Assembly (NCBI GenBank): GCA_020636435.1
Contig: JACJXX010000002.1
Span: 1,922,001 to 1,986,000, forward strand
DNA from: Lewinellaceae bacterium
GTDB taxonomy: Bacteria > Bacteroidota > Bacteroidia > Chitinophagales > Saprospiraceae
Direction: 5' to 3'
Length of the DNA: 64,000 nt
Part shown: in pieces, positions 31,082 to 38,564 of the stretch
How positions within the stretch are numbered: the first letter of the stretch is position 1
How the letters are laid out: every line of letters starts with the position of its first letter
Notes under the pieces: generated by a model
Told to the model about the DNA's origin: nothing
The model's database searches: none
The model's input: only the letters and a program-made list of their open reading frames with translations
Program-made: the position numbers and the translations under genes

Positions 31082-31996
31082 ATGCCTGGATGGAAACCAT
31101 ATCTCAAAGGATTTGAAGCTTACCTGCTGCTGGAGCGGTCTCTTTCCGCCCATACGGCTGAGGCTTATCTGGCTGACCTCGACAAGCTGCAGCAATTTTT
31201 AAAGCTCAGGGGCCACCTTCATTCTCCTTTGGAGGTCGGAGCCCCGCAGTTGGAGGAGTTTCTCGCCTGGCTCAATGAATTGGGGCTGGCCGCCCGTTCG
31301 CAGGCCCGGTTGATCTCTGCCCTGAAAACCTTTTACAAATACCTCATTCTGGAAAACCTCGCCGAAGCAGACCCAACTGAACTGATCGACGGCCCACGCT
31401 TGGGCCGCAAGATACCGGAGGTGCTCTCCTATGAGGAAATTCAGCGCATCCTGCTGGCTATCGACCTGAGCCACCCTCAGGGGACGCGCAACCGGGCCAT
31501 GCTGGAAACGCTTTATGCCTGTGGGCTGCGCGTCAGCGAACTGACCCAACTGCGCCTGTCCAACCTGTTTCTCGACATTGGGTTTATTAAAGTGGTGGGC
31601 AAAGGCGATAAAGAACGGATCATCCCCATCGGGGAAGAGGCCATCAAGCACATCGGGTTGTATATGCAATCGGACCGGCGCCGCCAGATGAACATCAAAA
31701 AAGGGCACGAAGACATCCTTTTCCTCAACCGGCGGGGCCGGGGGCTGACCCGGGTCATGGTGTTCCACGTCGTCAAAGAAATGGCGGCAGCGGCGGGCAT
31801 AGCCAAGAATGTCAGCCCTCACACCTTTCGGCACTCCTTCGCCACCCACCTCATCGAGGGCGGGGCCGACCTGAAAGCGGTGCAGGATATGCTGGGCCAC
31901 GAATCGATCATCACCACCGAGATTTATACGCACCTGGATACGGATTTCCTGCGCCAGACTATTTTGATGTACCATCCGAGGAATCGTGATTCGTGA
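31082..31996 (+). CDS. xerD: Tyrosine recombinase XerD-like
   Basis: This 304-residue protein is the normal length for XerC/XerD. An N-terminal SAM-like core-binding domain (about 5-90) precedes the catalytic domain. The full catalytic set is present: R150 (ACGLRVSEL), K174 (VVGKGDKERI), H247 and R250 (HTFRHSF), H273 (LGHES) and nucleophile Y282 (EIYTH). XerD acts with XerC at dif sites to resolve chromosome dimers. The complete motif set and housekeeping-like sequence favour this role over a mobile-element integrase, and no attachment site or element genes are adjacent. The stop codon lies inside a 7-bp tandem repeat that extends into the intergenic region. Confidence 0.9.
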   Translation: MPGWKPYLKGFEAYLLLERSLSAHTAEAYLADLDKLQQFLKLRGHLHSPLEVGAPQLEEFLAWLNELGLAARSQARLISALKTFYKYLILENLAEADPTELIDGPRLGRKIPEVLSYEEIQRILLAIDLSHPQGTRNRAMLETLYACGLRVSELTQLRLSNLFLDIGFIKVVGKGDKERIIPIGEEAIKHIGLYMQSDRRRQMNIKKGHEDILFLNRRGRGLTRVMVFHVVKEMAAAAGIAKNVSPHTFRHSFATHLIEGGADLKAVQDMLGHESIITTEIYTHLDTDFLRQTILMYHPRNRDS

Positions 31997-32036
31997 TTCG
32001 TGATTCGTGATTCGTGATTCGGGAATCGGGAATCGG
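31981..32036. repeat. Eight 7-bp tandem repeats (GATTCGT type)
   Basis: The unit GATTCGT and close variants (GATTCGG, GAATCGG) is repeated eight times. The array begins within the last codons of xerD and provides its stop codon. Changes in repeat number would alter only the end of the recombinase. Confidence 0.8.
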
Positions 32037-32068
32037 GAGTGCTATGGCTTGCCAAAGCGCTAATCTAC

Positions 32069-32350
32069 GAATACACGGATACACGGATACACGAATGAGG
32101 CTACTCCGGAAAGTCTAGTTTGGAACTCCTGCACTCAATAATGGAAAATTTTATTTGGACTCCACCCCCTGACCCCCGCCAGCGGGGGAAAACACACCCC
32201 TGAATCGGAGGAAATGTCCCCCGCTGGCGGAGCCTGTCCCGAACTCGTTTCGGGAGGATTTAGGGGGTGGACAAAATATTCTTCGCCATCAATAGTTTCC
32301 GGAGCACCCTCACGGATACACGAATACACGGATACACGAATCCACGAATA
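32069..32350. repeat. ACACGGAT/ACACGAAT short tandem repeats split by an inverted-repeat element
   Basis: Short repeats of the type ATACACGGATACACG lie at 32069-32096 and resume at 32312-32350 on the other side of the 215-bp element at 32097-32311. The simplest reading is that the element inserted into a pre-existing tandem array. Confidence 0.6.
32097..32311. mobile_element. MITE-like element, family 1 copy 1 (215 bp)
   Basis: The ends are imperfect inverted repeats: left GAGGCTACTCCGGAAA, and right end in reverse complement GAGGGTGCTCCGGAAA. The interior is also an imperfect long palindrome (CCACCCCCTGA against CCACCCCCTAAA, with a CCCCCGC CA GCGGGGG hairpin). A second copy, nearly identical over its whole length, lies at 38312-38525. 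There is no room for a transposase, so it is non-autonomous. Target duplication is not clear here because it sits in repeats. Confidence 0.75.
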
Positions 32351-32355
32351 AAACC

Positions 32356-32363
32356 TATATTTG
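32356..32363 (+). promoter_or_regulatory. Bacteroidota -7 element upstream of the small conserved gene
   Basis: TATATTTG fits the TAnnTTTG consensus and ends 20 bp before the ATG at 32384. No good TTG is seen at the -33 position, where the tandem repeats lie. Confidence 0.45.
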
Positions 32364-32383
32364 CAGTTCGAAAATGGAACATA

Positions 32384-32755
32384 ATGGAAGAGTGGGAACT
32401 GGAATTTGAATGGCTGCGGGTGCGCCACCTGGTGAAAAAAGCCTTTAACCGGGATAGCCTGCCGGACCTGAACGCAGTATTGTTCCTCATAGGGATACAG
32501 GAGTTGGGGCACTTTCAGCCGTCTTATACCAAAGAAGAGAAGCAAGACCTGATGCACATCGCCGTGTGCCGGCTGCTGAGCTACGATGGGTACTACGAAT
32601 TTGCCGGCCGCGATGCCGACGGCTGGCCGCATTATAAGCTGTCAAAGCCCATCAGGACCAGGGGTGTGGAGGAGCAGGAGGAATTGCTGAAGAAAAAAGC
32701 CATACAATATTTTGACGAGCTGGAAGCGGAGAATGGGGGGTTGGAGGAGGAGTGA
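32384..32755 (+). CDS. Small conserved Bacteroidota protein of unknown function
   Basis: This 123-residue soluble protein has no signal peptide or membrane segment. It starts MEEWELEFEWLRVRHLVK and contains LNAVLFLIGIQELGH and a C-terminal charged helix (EEQEELLKKKAIQYFDELEA). I chose the ATG at 32384 because it follows a TAnnTTTG box and because upstream codons fall in the MITE and tandem repeats. The compact all-helical look and the conserved RDADGWPHYKL segment resemble short uncharacterised proteins common in Saprospirales. I cannot assign a function. Confidence 0.7.
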   Translation: MEEWELEFEWLRVRHLVKKAFNRDSLPDLNAVLFLIGIQELGHFQPSYTKEEKQDLMHIAVCRLLSYDGYYEFAGRDADGWPHYKLSKPIRTRGVEEQEELLKKKAIQYFDELEAENGGLEEE

Positions 32756-32763
32756 GGGAGAGG

Positions 32764-32880
32764 TGGCTACCCGTCTAGCGTTGGACAATAGCTGCCGGGG
32801 TTGTGTACGGTGTACAGGGCCAACAGTGGCCTGGGGCTGTGTACGGTGCACGAAGCACCGCCTGGCTGTCCAACGTTAGG
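32764..32880. repeat. Palindromic intergenic element, family 2 copy 1
   Basis: About 117 bp with inverted ends (AGCGTTGGACA near the left, TGTCCAACGTTA at the right) and two internal copies of TGTGTACGGTG. It is almost identical to 62320-62436. It lies between the small conserved gene and the cyclophilin pair. No coding potential is seen. Confidence 0.75.
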
Positions 32881-32959
32881 CGCATTGCCGAGAGTTGAGT
32901 TATGTTGTTGGTTCTGAGGAGACAATGGAATTGTTATATTGTTACTACGAATAAAACCT

Positions 32960-33604
32960 ATGAAAAACATTGCATTAATCGCCATTTTGAGCATCCTGCT
33001 CTGGAGTTGCAACCAGAATTCCAAAACCTATGCGCTCATAGAAACGGAATTTGGCAATATGAAGGTGGAGCTGTACAACAGCACGCCCAAGCATAAAGAG
33101 AACTTCATCAAACTGGCCGAGCAGGGCTTTTATGACAGCCTGCTGTTCCACCGCGTCATTCCCGGTTTTATGATACAGGGAGGAGACCCGGACTCCAAAA
33201 ACGCTTCGGCAGGGCAACCCCTGGGGCAGGGCGGCCCCGGATACACCATAGAAGCAGAGATCGGCGAAGTACACACCCGGGGAGCGCTGGCGGCAGCCAG
33301 GCTGGCAGACCAGGCCAACCCGGAGCGCCGGTCTTCCGGCTCCCAGTTTTATATTGTTGCCGGCCAGAAATTTGACGAGCCCGTTTTGAACCAGATGGAG
33401 CAACAGAACGGCGTCAAATACAGCCCGGAACAACGGAAGGCCTACCTGGAAAGTGGAGGATACCCTCCCCTGGACGGCGCCTATACGGTCTTCGGCCAGG
33501 TGGTGGAAGGGATGGACGTGATCGATAAGATCGCTAATGCGCAGCGCGACCGCATGGACCGCCCCGTCCAGGATATACGGATGAAAGTGAGTATTGTTGA
33601 TTAA
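32960..33604 (+). CDS. Cyclophilin-type peptidyl-prolyl isomerase, lipoprotein
   Basis: This 214-residue protein begins with a lipoprotein signal (MKNIALIAILSILLWSC, lipobox LWSC) and continues as a cyclophilin domain: ETEFGNMKVELYN, FIKLAEQGFYDSLLFHRVIP, FMIQGGDPDS, GSQFYIV and YTVFGQVVEGMDVID. The HRVI, FMIQGGD and SQFYIV elements are core active-site segments of the family. It should speed prolyl isomerisation of proteins outside the cytoplasm while attached to a membrane. The ATG at 32960 was chosen because the lipoprotein signal starts there. A paralogue follows after 13 bp, so the two are probably one operon. Confidence 0.88.
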   Translation: MKNIALIAILSILLWSCNQNSKTYALIETEFGNMKVELYNSTPKHKENFIKLAEQGFYDSLLFHRVIPGFMIQGGDPDSKNASAGQPLGQGGPGYTIEAEIGEVHTRGALAAARLADQANPERRSSGSQFYIVAGQKFDEPVLNQMEQQNGVKYSPEQRKAYLESGGYPPLDGAYTVFGQVVEGMDVIDKIANAQRDRMDRPVQDIRMKVSIVD

Positions 33605-33617
33605 ATTTATAATTAAG

Positions 33618-34508
33618 ATGAGAATACCGGCAATATTGAAGTTTTGCCTGCTGGCCGGGTTTGCCGTTTCCTGCGCGCGCCCGGTAGCAAAATTCAGCGT
33701 TGAGGGCGAAAAGCGCGTGCTGGCGCCTGTCCGATTCGACAACCAATCTCAAAAGGCGGAGCGCTACCAGTGGATATTTGGCGACGGCAGTACGTCAGAG
33801 GCGGAATCGCCATCCCACCGGTATAAAGCATCCGGGGCATACACGGTGCAGCTCAAAGCCATCAATAACAAAGGAAAAGAAAAAACTGTGAAAAAAGAGA
33901 TCGCGATCGACCCGCCGAAGGCCTGTTTGGCCGAACTGGAGACGGAATACGGCTCCATGATCATCCAGCTTTACGACGCCACGCCAAAACACCAGGACAA
34001 CTTCATCAAGCTGGCCGAAGAAGGCTTTTATGACAGCCTGCTGTTTCACCGCGTCATTCAGAATTTCATGGTGCAGGGCGGAGACCCCGACTCGAAAGGC
34101 GCCCGGGCAGGCCAGGGGCTGGGCAGCGGCGGCCCGGGCTACACCATCGAGGCCGAGTTTGTAGACTCGCTCGTCCACCTCAAAGGAGCGATTGCCGCCG
34201 CCCGCACGGGAGACGCGGCCAACCCGCAGAAGCGTTCTTCCGGCTCCCAGTTCTACATCGTACAGGGGCAACCGATGACCGAAGACATGCTCGACCGCAT
34301 CGAAGCCCAGAAGGGCATCCGCTACAGCAAAGAGCAGCGGGAAGCTTATCTGGAAGTGGGCGGCACTCCTTTCCTCGACCGGGAGTATACGGTATTTGGC
34401 AAAGTGATCGAAGGGCTGGACGTTCTGGACAAGATCGCAGCAGCGCAAACGGACGGCCGCGACCGGCCGGTAAAGGATATCGCTATGAAAATACGACTAA
34501 TACATTAA
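33618..34508 (+). CDS. PKD-domain cyclophilin lipoprotein
   Basis: This 296-residue protein starts MRIPAILKFCLLAGFAVSCA (lipobox AVSC), then has a PKD domain (about 30-100; YQWIFGDGSTSEAESPSHRY, GAYTVQLKA) and a cyclophilin domain (about 110-296; FYDSLLFHRVI, NFMVQGGDPDS, GSQFYIVQG, YTVFGKVIEGLDV). It lies 13 bp after the preceding cyclophilin and is clearly its duplicate with an added PKD module. The PKD module may hold the enzyme on other surface proteins or glycans, which is inference. The ATG at 33618 begins the lipoprotein signal. Confidence 0.88.
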   Translation: MRIPAILKFCLLAGFAVSCARPVAKFSVEGEKRVLAPVRFDNQSQKAERYQWIFGDGSTSEAESPSHRYKASGAYTVQLKAINNKGKEKTVKKEIAIDPPKACLAELETEYGSMIIQLYDATPKHQDNFIKLAEEGFYDSLLFHRVIQNFMVQGGDPDSKGARAGQGLGSGGPGYTIEAEFVDSLVHLKGAIAAARTGDAANPQKRSSGSQFYIVQGQPMTEDMLDRIEAQKGIRYSKEQREAYLEVGGTPFLDREYTVFGKVIEGLDVLDKIAAAQTDGRDRPVKDIAMKIRLIH

Positions 34509-34516
34509 GTAGTGAT

Positions 34517-34622
34517 CAAAAAATAAGTTGTCGATCTAAATTTCGACGATTAGGCTTGCCTTCAGCCAATTCATTGGCTTCCAGTCTTCACCTAATCGTC
34601 GAAACCGACAACTTATTTTTTG
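34517..34622. terminator. Large nested inverted repeat after the cyclophilin operon
   Basis: The left arm, CAAAAAATAAGTTGTCG plus TTTCGACGATTAGG, pairs with the right arm 34591-34622 ending CGACAACTTATTTTTTG. Inside the loop is a second hairpin, AGCCAAT TC ATTGGCT. The outer stem is about 30 bp and ends in an A/T run on both sides, so it could stop transcription from either direction. It might instead be a palindromic repeat element. Confidence 0.5.
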
Positions 34623-34641
34623 AGTAACATAACTGAATTTC

Positions 34642-35400
34642 ATGCAGGAACGAAGAGTACTGGGCGTTGACGTCGGCGCTTCCGGCATCAAAGGAGCAGT
34701 TGTCGATATCGAAACCGGCCAACTGATCAACGAACGCATACGGCTGGAAACGCCGGACCCGGCCACCCCGGAAGCCATGGCGGAGGCCTTTGCCGAACTC
34801 GTTCGGCAGCACAGCTGGAAAGGGTTGGTCGGCTGTGGTTTCCCCTCCATCATTAAAGGAGGGGTGGCCTTCTCGGCGGCCAATATCAGTGAAAAATGGA
34901 TCGGCACGAATGTGGTGGAAATCCTCTCCCTGGCCAGCGGCTGCCCGGTGGAAGTGCTCAACGATGCCGACGCCGCCGGCATGGCGGAGATGCAATTCGG
35001 CCTGGGCCAGGGAGAAATGGGCACTGTGCTGCTGATTACCATAGGCTCTGGTTTGGGCTCTGCCTTATTTATCGACGGAAAATTGGTGCCCAATTCTGAG
35101 TTGGGCCACATTTACCTGAAGGGCCAGAAGCACGTCGCCGAACAGTACGCTTCAAACAATGCCCGCAAACGGGAAGACCTGAGTTGGGAAGAGTGGGGCA
35201 TACGGTTCAATGAATACCTGGAAACCATAGAACGAGTGTTCAACCCCGACCTCATCCTCCTGGGTGGAGGAACCAGCAAGCGGTTTGATAAATACGATAC
35301 CTACATCACCGTACAAACGCCGATCAAACCGGCGGAGTTGCTGAATGCCGCCGGCACGGTGGGGGCGGCGGTGTACGCTTACCAGCAGTCGAGGAAATAG
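34642..35400 (+). CDS. ppgK: Polyphosphate glucokinase-like ROK family kinase
   Basis: This 252-residue protein is the usual length of polyphosphate glucokinases. It has the N-terminal phosphate-binding motif GVDVGASGIKGAV (8-20), a catalytic Asp at 108 in VLNDADAAGMAE, ITIGSGLGSALF, PNSELGHIYLKG and the C-terminal LILLGGGTSKRFDKY. The family phosphorylates glucose with polyphosphate and/or ATP, feeding glycolysis. Short length and lack of the ROK zinc motif favour this over ordinary ROK kinases or repressors. It is monocistronic and faces the TPR gene. Confidence 0.8.
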   Translation: MQERRVLGVDVGASGIKGAVVDIETGQLINERIRLETPDPATPEAMAEAFAELVRQHSWKGLVGCGFPSIIKGGVAFSAANISEKWIGTNVVEILSLASGCPVEVLNDADAAGMAEMQFGLGQGEMGTVLLITIGSGLGSALFIDGKLVPNSELGHIYLKGQKHVAEQYASNNARKREDLSWEEWGIRFNEYLETIERVFNPDLILLGGGTSKRFDKYDTYITVQTPIKPAELLNAAGTVGAAVYAYQQSRK

Positions 35401-35477
35401 GTTGATTGTTGCCAGTTGTTTGTTCTTAGTTTCCGCAGCCAAGGGCTTCCTGGCCGGAACAACAAACAACGATCAAC
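35401..35477. terminator. Inverted repeat between convergent genes
   Basis: GTTGATTGTT...GTTTGTTC at the left pairs imperfectly with GAACAACAAACAACGATCAAC at the right, placed directly after the kinase stop and before the end of the opposite TPR gene. It may serve as a shared terminator. The nearby CCCTGAGCTTGTCGAAGGGG (about 35487-35506) is a short sequence found widely in bacterial intergenic regions. Confidence 0.4.
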
Positions 35478-35505
35478 TGATTCTACCCTGAGCTTGTCGA
35501 AGGGG

Positions 35506-36903
35506 TCATATCGAATAAGTAGAGATCAAAGAGATCACGTCCGGATCCTGCCTCAGCCCCGGAACGAGATCGAAGAGCATTTCGTGCATTTCGAAATCTT
35601 CGATCAGCGCCTCCCCCAGCCAGAAACAAGCTTCCTGCCTTCTGCCGATGGCAAACAGGCAGGCGACCCGGCCGTACAGCAATTCCGGGCTGCCCGATTC
35701 TTCTTCTCCCACCTCCGCCACCTCGAGGGCCTTTTCGGCCTGGCCGGCCTCCAGTAGGAACGTGAGGAGCCGCATCCAGGTGAAATATTCTTCAGGATTG
35801 ACGCCAATGGCCTGGCGGAAGCACTCTTCGGCTTCTTCCTGCCGTTCCACACAGCGGTAAGCTTCCCCCAGAGCGAGGTAGTATTCCTCGCGCTGGTCTT
35901 CCACCTGTATGGCCTTTTCGAAAAAGTGGATGGCGGTCTGCCAGCTTTCCTCCCTGGCGTAACACTCGCCGATGAAGAAGAAGATTTCATCGTTGATGGG
36001 GTCGAGCTGAACGGCCCGGTTGTAAAAAGTGGTGGCGGCGTGGTATTTGCCGAGATGGAAATAACATTGCCCGATAGCGGTAAAAATCTCACTATCCGGT
36101 TCAAAGGCCTCCAGCAACTCGTGGTAGTACTTGAGGGATTTGTTGTATTGTTTCAGTTCGAAACACAATACGGCGCACTCCCGGCAGGCATCTTCAAAAT
36201 CTTCATCGATCACAAAGGCAAACTCATAGGCGCTGATCGCCTCTTCGTAATTGCCCAGATAAGCATGGGCCTGGCCGAGATTGAACCAGGCAATGGCTGC
36301 ATAAGGGTCTTTTTCGAGAATGGCTTCGTGAATGGCTATGCTTTCCGCATACTTTTTCGATAGCTCGACGCAAATGCCAAAGCGCTCCAGGGCAGCTACA
36401 TTGCCCGCATCCAGGTCAATAGCCGCTTTGAGCGCAAAAAACATGCGTTCGTGCTGGTCATCCGCTTCGTAAGCGATGGATTCCACCAGGTAAATATTGC
36501 TGAGCAGCTCCTCTCCCGCATTGTCCTTCAACTGCTCAAGCAAAGCCAGGGCTTCAGTCGTGCGGCCCAGGCCGGCAACCGCTTCGGCCCACAGCAGATC
36601 GATATCCGGCTCCATTGGGGCATACAGCCGAGCCTGTTCCAATACGCGCAGGGCGTCTTCTTCTTTGCCCAGCCCGATCAGCAGCTCCGCTTTGCGGGTA
36701 TAACAGTCCGCAGAGTAACTATGGTGGGCAATAGCGCAATCGGCAACCTCCAGCGCTTTGTCCAACTGATGGTCTTGCTCGTAAAACTCAATGATCTTCA
36801 AATAGGCCTTCTCCTCAAAGAACGCCATTTCTCCGCTTTTGAATTGTTCCTCGAAGGCAGCAACCAAATTATTGGCTTCGGGATCTTTTCTGTAACTGTT
36901 CAT
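35506..36903 (-). CDS. Tetratricopeptide repeat protein
   Basis: This 465-residue protein is made of about ten TPR units with no signal peptide from the chosen start. Examples are AIAWFNLGQAHAYLGNYEEA, SEIFTAIGQCYFHLGKYHAA, DEIFFFIGECYAREESWQTA and EEYYLALGEAYRCVERQEEA. Between repeats the surface is very acidic. Such proteins act as scaffolds and the partner is not evident. The start at 36903 (MNSYRKDPEANNL) is preferred over an in-frame ATG at 36912. The upstream in-frame extension to about 37005 looks non-coding. Confidence 0.85.
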   Translation of the reverse strand: MNSYRKDPEANNLVAAFEEQFKSGEMAFFEEKAYLKIIEFYEQDHQLDKALEVADCAIAHHSYSADCYTRKAELLIGLGKEEDALRVLEQARLYAPMEPDIDLLWAEAVAGLGRTTEALALLEQLKDNAGEELLSNIYLVESIAYEADDQHERMFFALKAAIDLDAGNVAALERFGICVELSKKYAESIAIHEAILEKDPYAAIAWFNLGQAHAYLGNYEEAISAYEFAFVIDEDFEDACRECAVLCFELKQYNKSLKYYHELLEAFEPDSEIFTAIGQCYFHLGKYHAATTFYNRAVQLDPINDEIFFFIGECYAREESWQTAIHFFEKAIQVEDQREEYYLALGEAYRCVERQEEAEECFRQAIGVNPEEYFTWMRLLTFLLEAGQAEKALEVAEVGEEESGSPELLYGRVACLFAIGRRQEACFWLGEALIEDFEMHEMLFDLVPGLRQDPDVISLISTYSI

Positions 36904-37203
36904 AGGACGCATAGGTGCATTTTTGTATTTTATTCCTTGCCATGCAGGTATAAAGATAAGGAAAAAGGTACCAAAGATGCCAGCATTAAAAGAGCAACAG
37001 CTCAACCATTAATGGAACGGTAGCAGAATGCCAGGGAATGGTAGTATTTTGCATAACATACTGCAAATTAACACTTTAGAAATTAGTTTTATTTGAGATT
37101 CCTTTTATGTGTTAAATCGAATATATCGGAATTTATGCCATAAGGCGTGCAAAGGCGCAAAGGTGGCAGCGGTTCTGATTAATCAAGATTTTCCGAAAAA
37201 AAC

Positions 37204-37234
37204 TTGCATTTTAAAACAAACGTCCTTATCATTG
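37204..37234 (+). promoter_or_regulatory. Promoter of the TetR-family gene
   Basis: TTG at 37204, a 20-bp spacer and TATCATTG at 37227-37234 (one mismatch to TAnnTTTG) give a Bacteroidota sigma-ABfr-type promoter whose start would fall inside the palindromic operator next to it. Confidence 0.55.
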
Positions 37235-37249
37235 TAAGTAATTACTCAC
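37234..37249. promoter_or_regulatory. Putative TetR operator, site 1
   Basis: GTAAGTAATTACTCAC is a near-perfect palindrome (half-site GTrAGTAA) lying 6 bp before the TetR start codon and over the probable transcription start. This is the typical position for autorepression. Half-sites GTAAGT and ACTCAC are 4 bp apart. Confidence 0.55.
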
Positions 37250-37255
37250 TTTTAA

Positions 37256-37777
37256 ATGACCGACAAAAAAGAAAACATACTAACTGCCGCCCTGGAACTC
37301 TTCGCCAAAGACGGCTACAACGCCACGCCCACCAGCAAGATCGCGAAGCAGGCGGGCGTGTCGGAGGGCCTGATCTTCCGGCATTTCGGGAGCAAGAAAG
37401 GCCTGTTGCAAGCACTGATTGAAGATGCGGAGGCCAGGATAGGCGAGCTTTTAGCCCCGGTCATTTTCGAAACCGGCCCCAAAAAGGCAATCCGAAAGAT
37501 CATCGAATTGCCATTCAACATTGATCCATCAGAGTACGACTTCTGGAAACTGCAGTTCAAGATAAAATGGGAAGAAGAATACAACAACCCCAATAAGATG
37601 AAGCCCCTGATCGATAAACTGGCCTGGGCGTTTTCTGAATTGGGATATGAAGCCCCGGAAGAAGAAGCAGTATTGCTCAACCAGATTATGGATTCCATAT
37701 CCATAAGCATCCTGCGGGATGGAGTAGAACCTCCGGCTTCCTTTCGGTCATTCCTTTTGAAGAAATACGGCGTTTGA
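37256..37777 (+). CDS. TetR/AcrR family transcriptional regulator
   Basis: This 173-residue protein has a classic N-terminal TetR helix-turn-helix at about 8-53 (ILTAALELFAKDGYNATPTS, KIAKQAGVSEGLIFRHFGSK, KKGLLQALI). The rest is a helical ligand domain of unknown specificity. Palindromic sites with the same half-sites (AGTAAGT/ACTCACT) lie just upstream and about 50 bp downstream, before the broken SDR gene. This suggests control of itself and of what followed. Confidence 0.88.
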   Translation: MTDKKENILTAALELFAKDGYNATPTSKIAKQAGVSEGLIFRHFGSKKGLLQALIEDAEARIGELLAPVIFETGPKKAIRKIIELPFNIDPSEYDFWKLQFKIKWEEEYNNPNKMKPLIDKLAWAFSELGYEAPEEEAVLLNQIMDSISISILRDGVEPPASFRSFLLKKYGV

Positions 37778-37828
37778 TTTTCCTTCTTTGCCACGAGATT
37801 TGGCGAAGAGCCAATTTTTGACTTAAAA

Positions 37829-37844
37829 AAGTAAGTACTCACTT
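37829..37844. promoter_or_regulatory. Putative TetR operator, site 2
   Basis: AAGTAAGTACTCACTT is a 16-bp palindrome with one mismatch pair, made of the same half-sites as site 1 but with no gap between GTAAGT and ACTCAC. It lies between the regulator and the truncated SDR gene. A lone half-site, ACTCACTT, recurs at 38553-38560 just before the cytochrome gene. Confidence 0.5.
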
Positions 37845-37857
37845 AAAAAATAATTAA

Positions 37858-37892
37858 AAGTGAGCAGGCAACTTCGAGTTGCCTGCTCACTT
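37858..37892. terminator. 16-bp perfect hairpin between TetR gene and SDR remnant
   Basis: AAGTGAGCAGGCAACT, loop TCG, then AGTTGCCTGCTCACTT gives a perfect 16-bp stem. On the plus strand it has an A-rich lead but no T run after it. Read on the minus strand it is followed by TTTTAATTATTTTTT, as for an intrinsic terminator. Its outer 7 bp (AAGTGAG/CTCACTT) match the operator half-site, so regulator binding is also possible. Confidence 0.45.
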
Positions 37893-37933
37893 GTGCTGGG
37901 AAATTATTCATCAAACCAGTTTATCCTCATAAT

Positions 37934-38200
37934 ATGAAAGAACAAAAGTGGACAACAGCCAATATCCCGGACCTGACGGGCAAAGTGATCATCGTAACCG
38001 GCGGCAACAGCGGCCTGGGTTACGAATCGGTGAAAGCCTTCGCCGAAAAAGGGGCAGAAGTGATTTTAACCAGCCGTTCCCTGGAAAAAGGCAATGCCGC
38101 TAAAAGCGAAATCGGAGACACCAAAGGCAAAATAACCGTCATGCCGCTTGACCTGATGGAATTGGCCTCCATCTCTAAACTGGCCAACCTGCTCTTTACG
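37934..38200 (+). pseudogene. Truncated short-chain dehydrogenase/reductase
   Basis: The first ~86 residues are a clear SDR N-terminus: Rossmann motif KVIIVTGGNSGLGYESVKAF (TGxxxGxG), EVILTSRSLEKG and the MPLDLMELASISKLAN segment. After about 38195 the frame runs into unrelated sequence (FTYERHKERCRKSS) and reaches a stop at 38356 inside a MITE. The catalytic NNAG, Ser and YxxxK parts are absent, so the gene is inactive. The missing 3' half is not elsewhere in the window, so this is a deletion with insertion and not a simple insertion. Confidence 0.85.
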
Positions 38201-38311
38201 TATGAGCGGCACAAGGAGCGCTGCCGCAAATCCTCCCTAAGGAGTGAAGCCTGCCTACCATTCCTGCGGAAACGCCGGGACAGGCAGGGAGGGAGGGAGT
38301 CCTCCATTAAT
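38200..38311. repeat. Non-coding inverted-repeat patch at the SDR breakpoint
   Basis: About 110 bp between the SDR homology end and the MITE contains imperfect inverted arms, CCTCCCT...GCCTGCCT against AGGCAGGGAGGGAGG, around CGGAAACGCCGGGACAGG. It is probably part of another small element. No coding role is seen. Confidence 0.4.
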
Positions 38312-38525
38312 GAGGCTACTCCGGAAAATCTAGTTTGGAACTCCGGTGCCCAATAATGGAAAATTTTATTTGGACTCCACCCCCTGACCCCCGCCAGCGG
38401 GGGAAACACACCCCTGAATCGGAGGAAATATCCCCCGCTGGCGGAGCCTGTTCCGAACTCGTTTCGGGAGGATTTAGGGGGTGGACAAAATATTCTTCGC
38501 CATCAATAGTTTCCGGAGTACCCTC
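38312..38525. mobile_element. MITE-like element, family 1 copy 2 (214 bp)
   Basis: This is nearly identical to 32097-32311. The ends GAGGCTACTCCGGAAA and (reverse complement) GAGGGTACTCCGGAAA differ at one base. Both ends are bordered by ATTAAT, which may be a target duplication or an extension of the inverted repeat because ATTAAT is itself palindromic. It separates the broken SDR gene from the molybdenum hydroxylase operon. Confidence 0.8.
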
Positions 38526-38564
38526 ATTAATTCATTCAGTCAATATACTTAAACTCACTTAAAT

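Noticed and set aside
31199..31975. 258-residue minus-strand frame inside xerD
   Set aside because: It is antisense to a gene with a complete catalytic set and shows no domain of its own.
31082..31996. Recombinase as integrase of a genomic island
   Set aside because: Protein matches housekeeping XerD in length and motifs. No adjacent tRNA, att repeats or element genes were seen.
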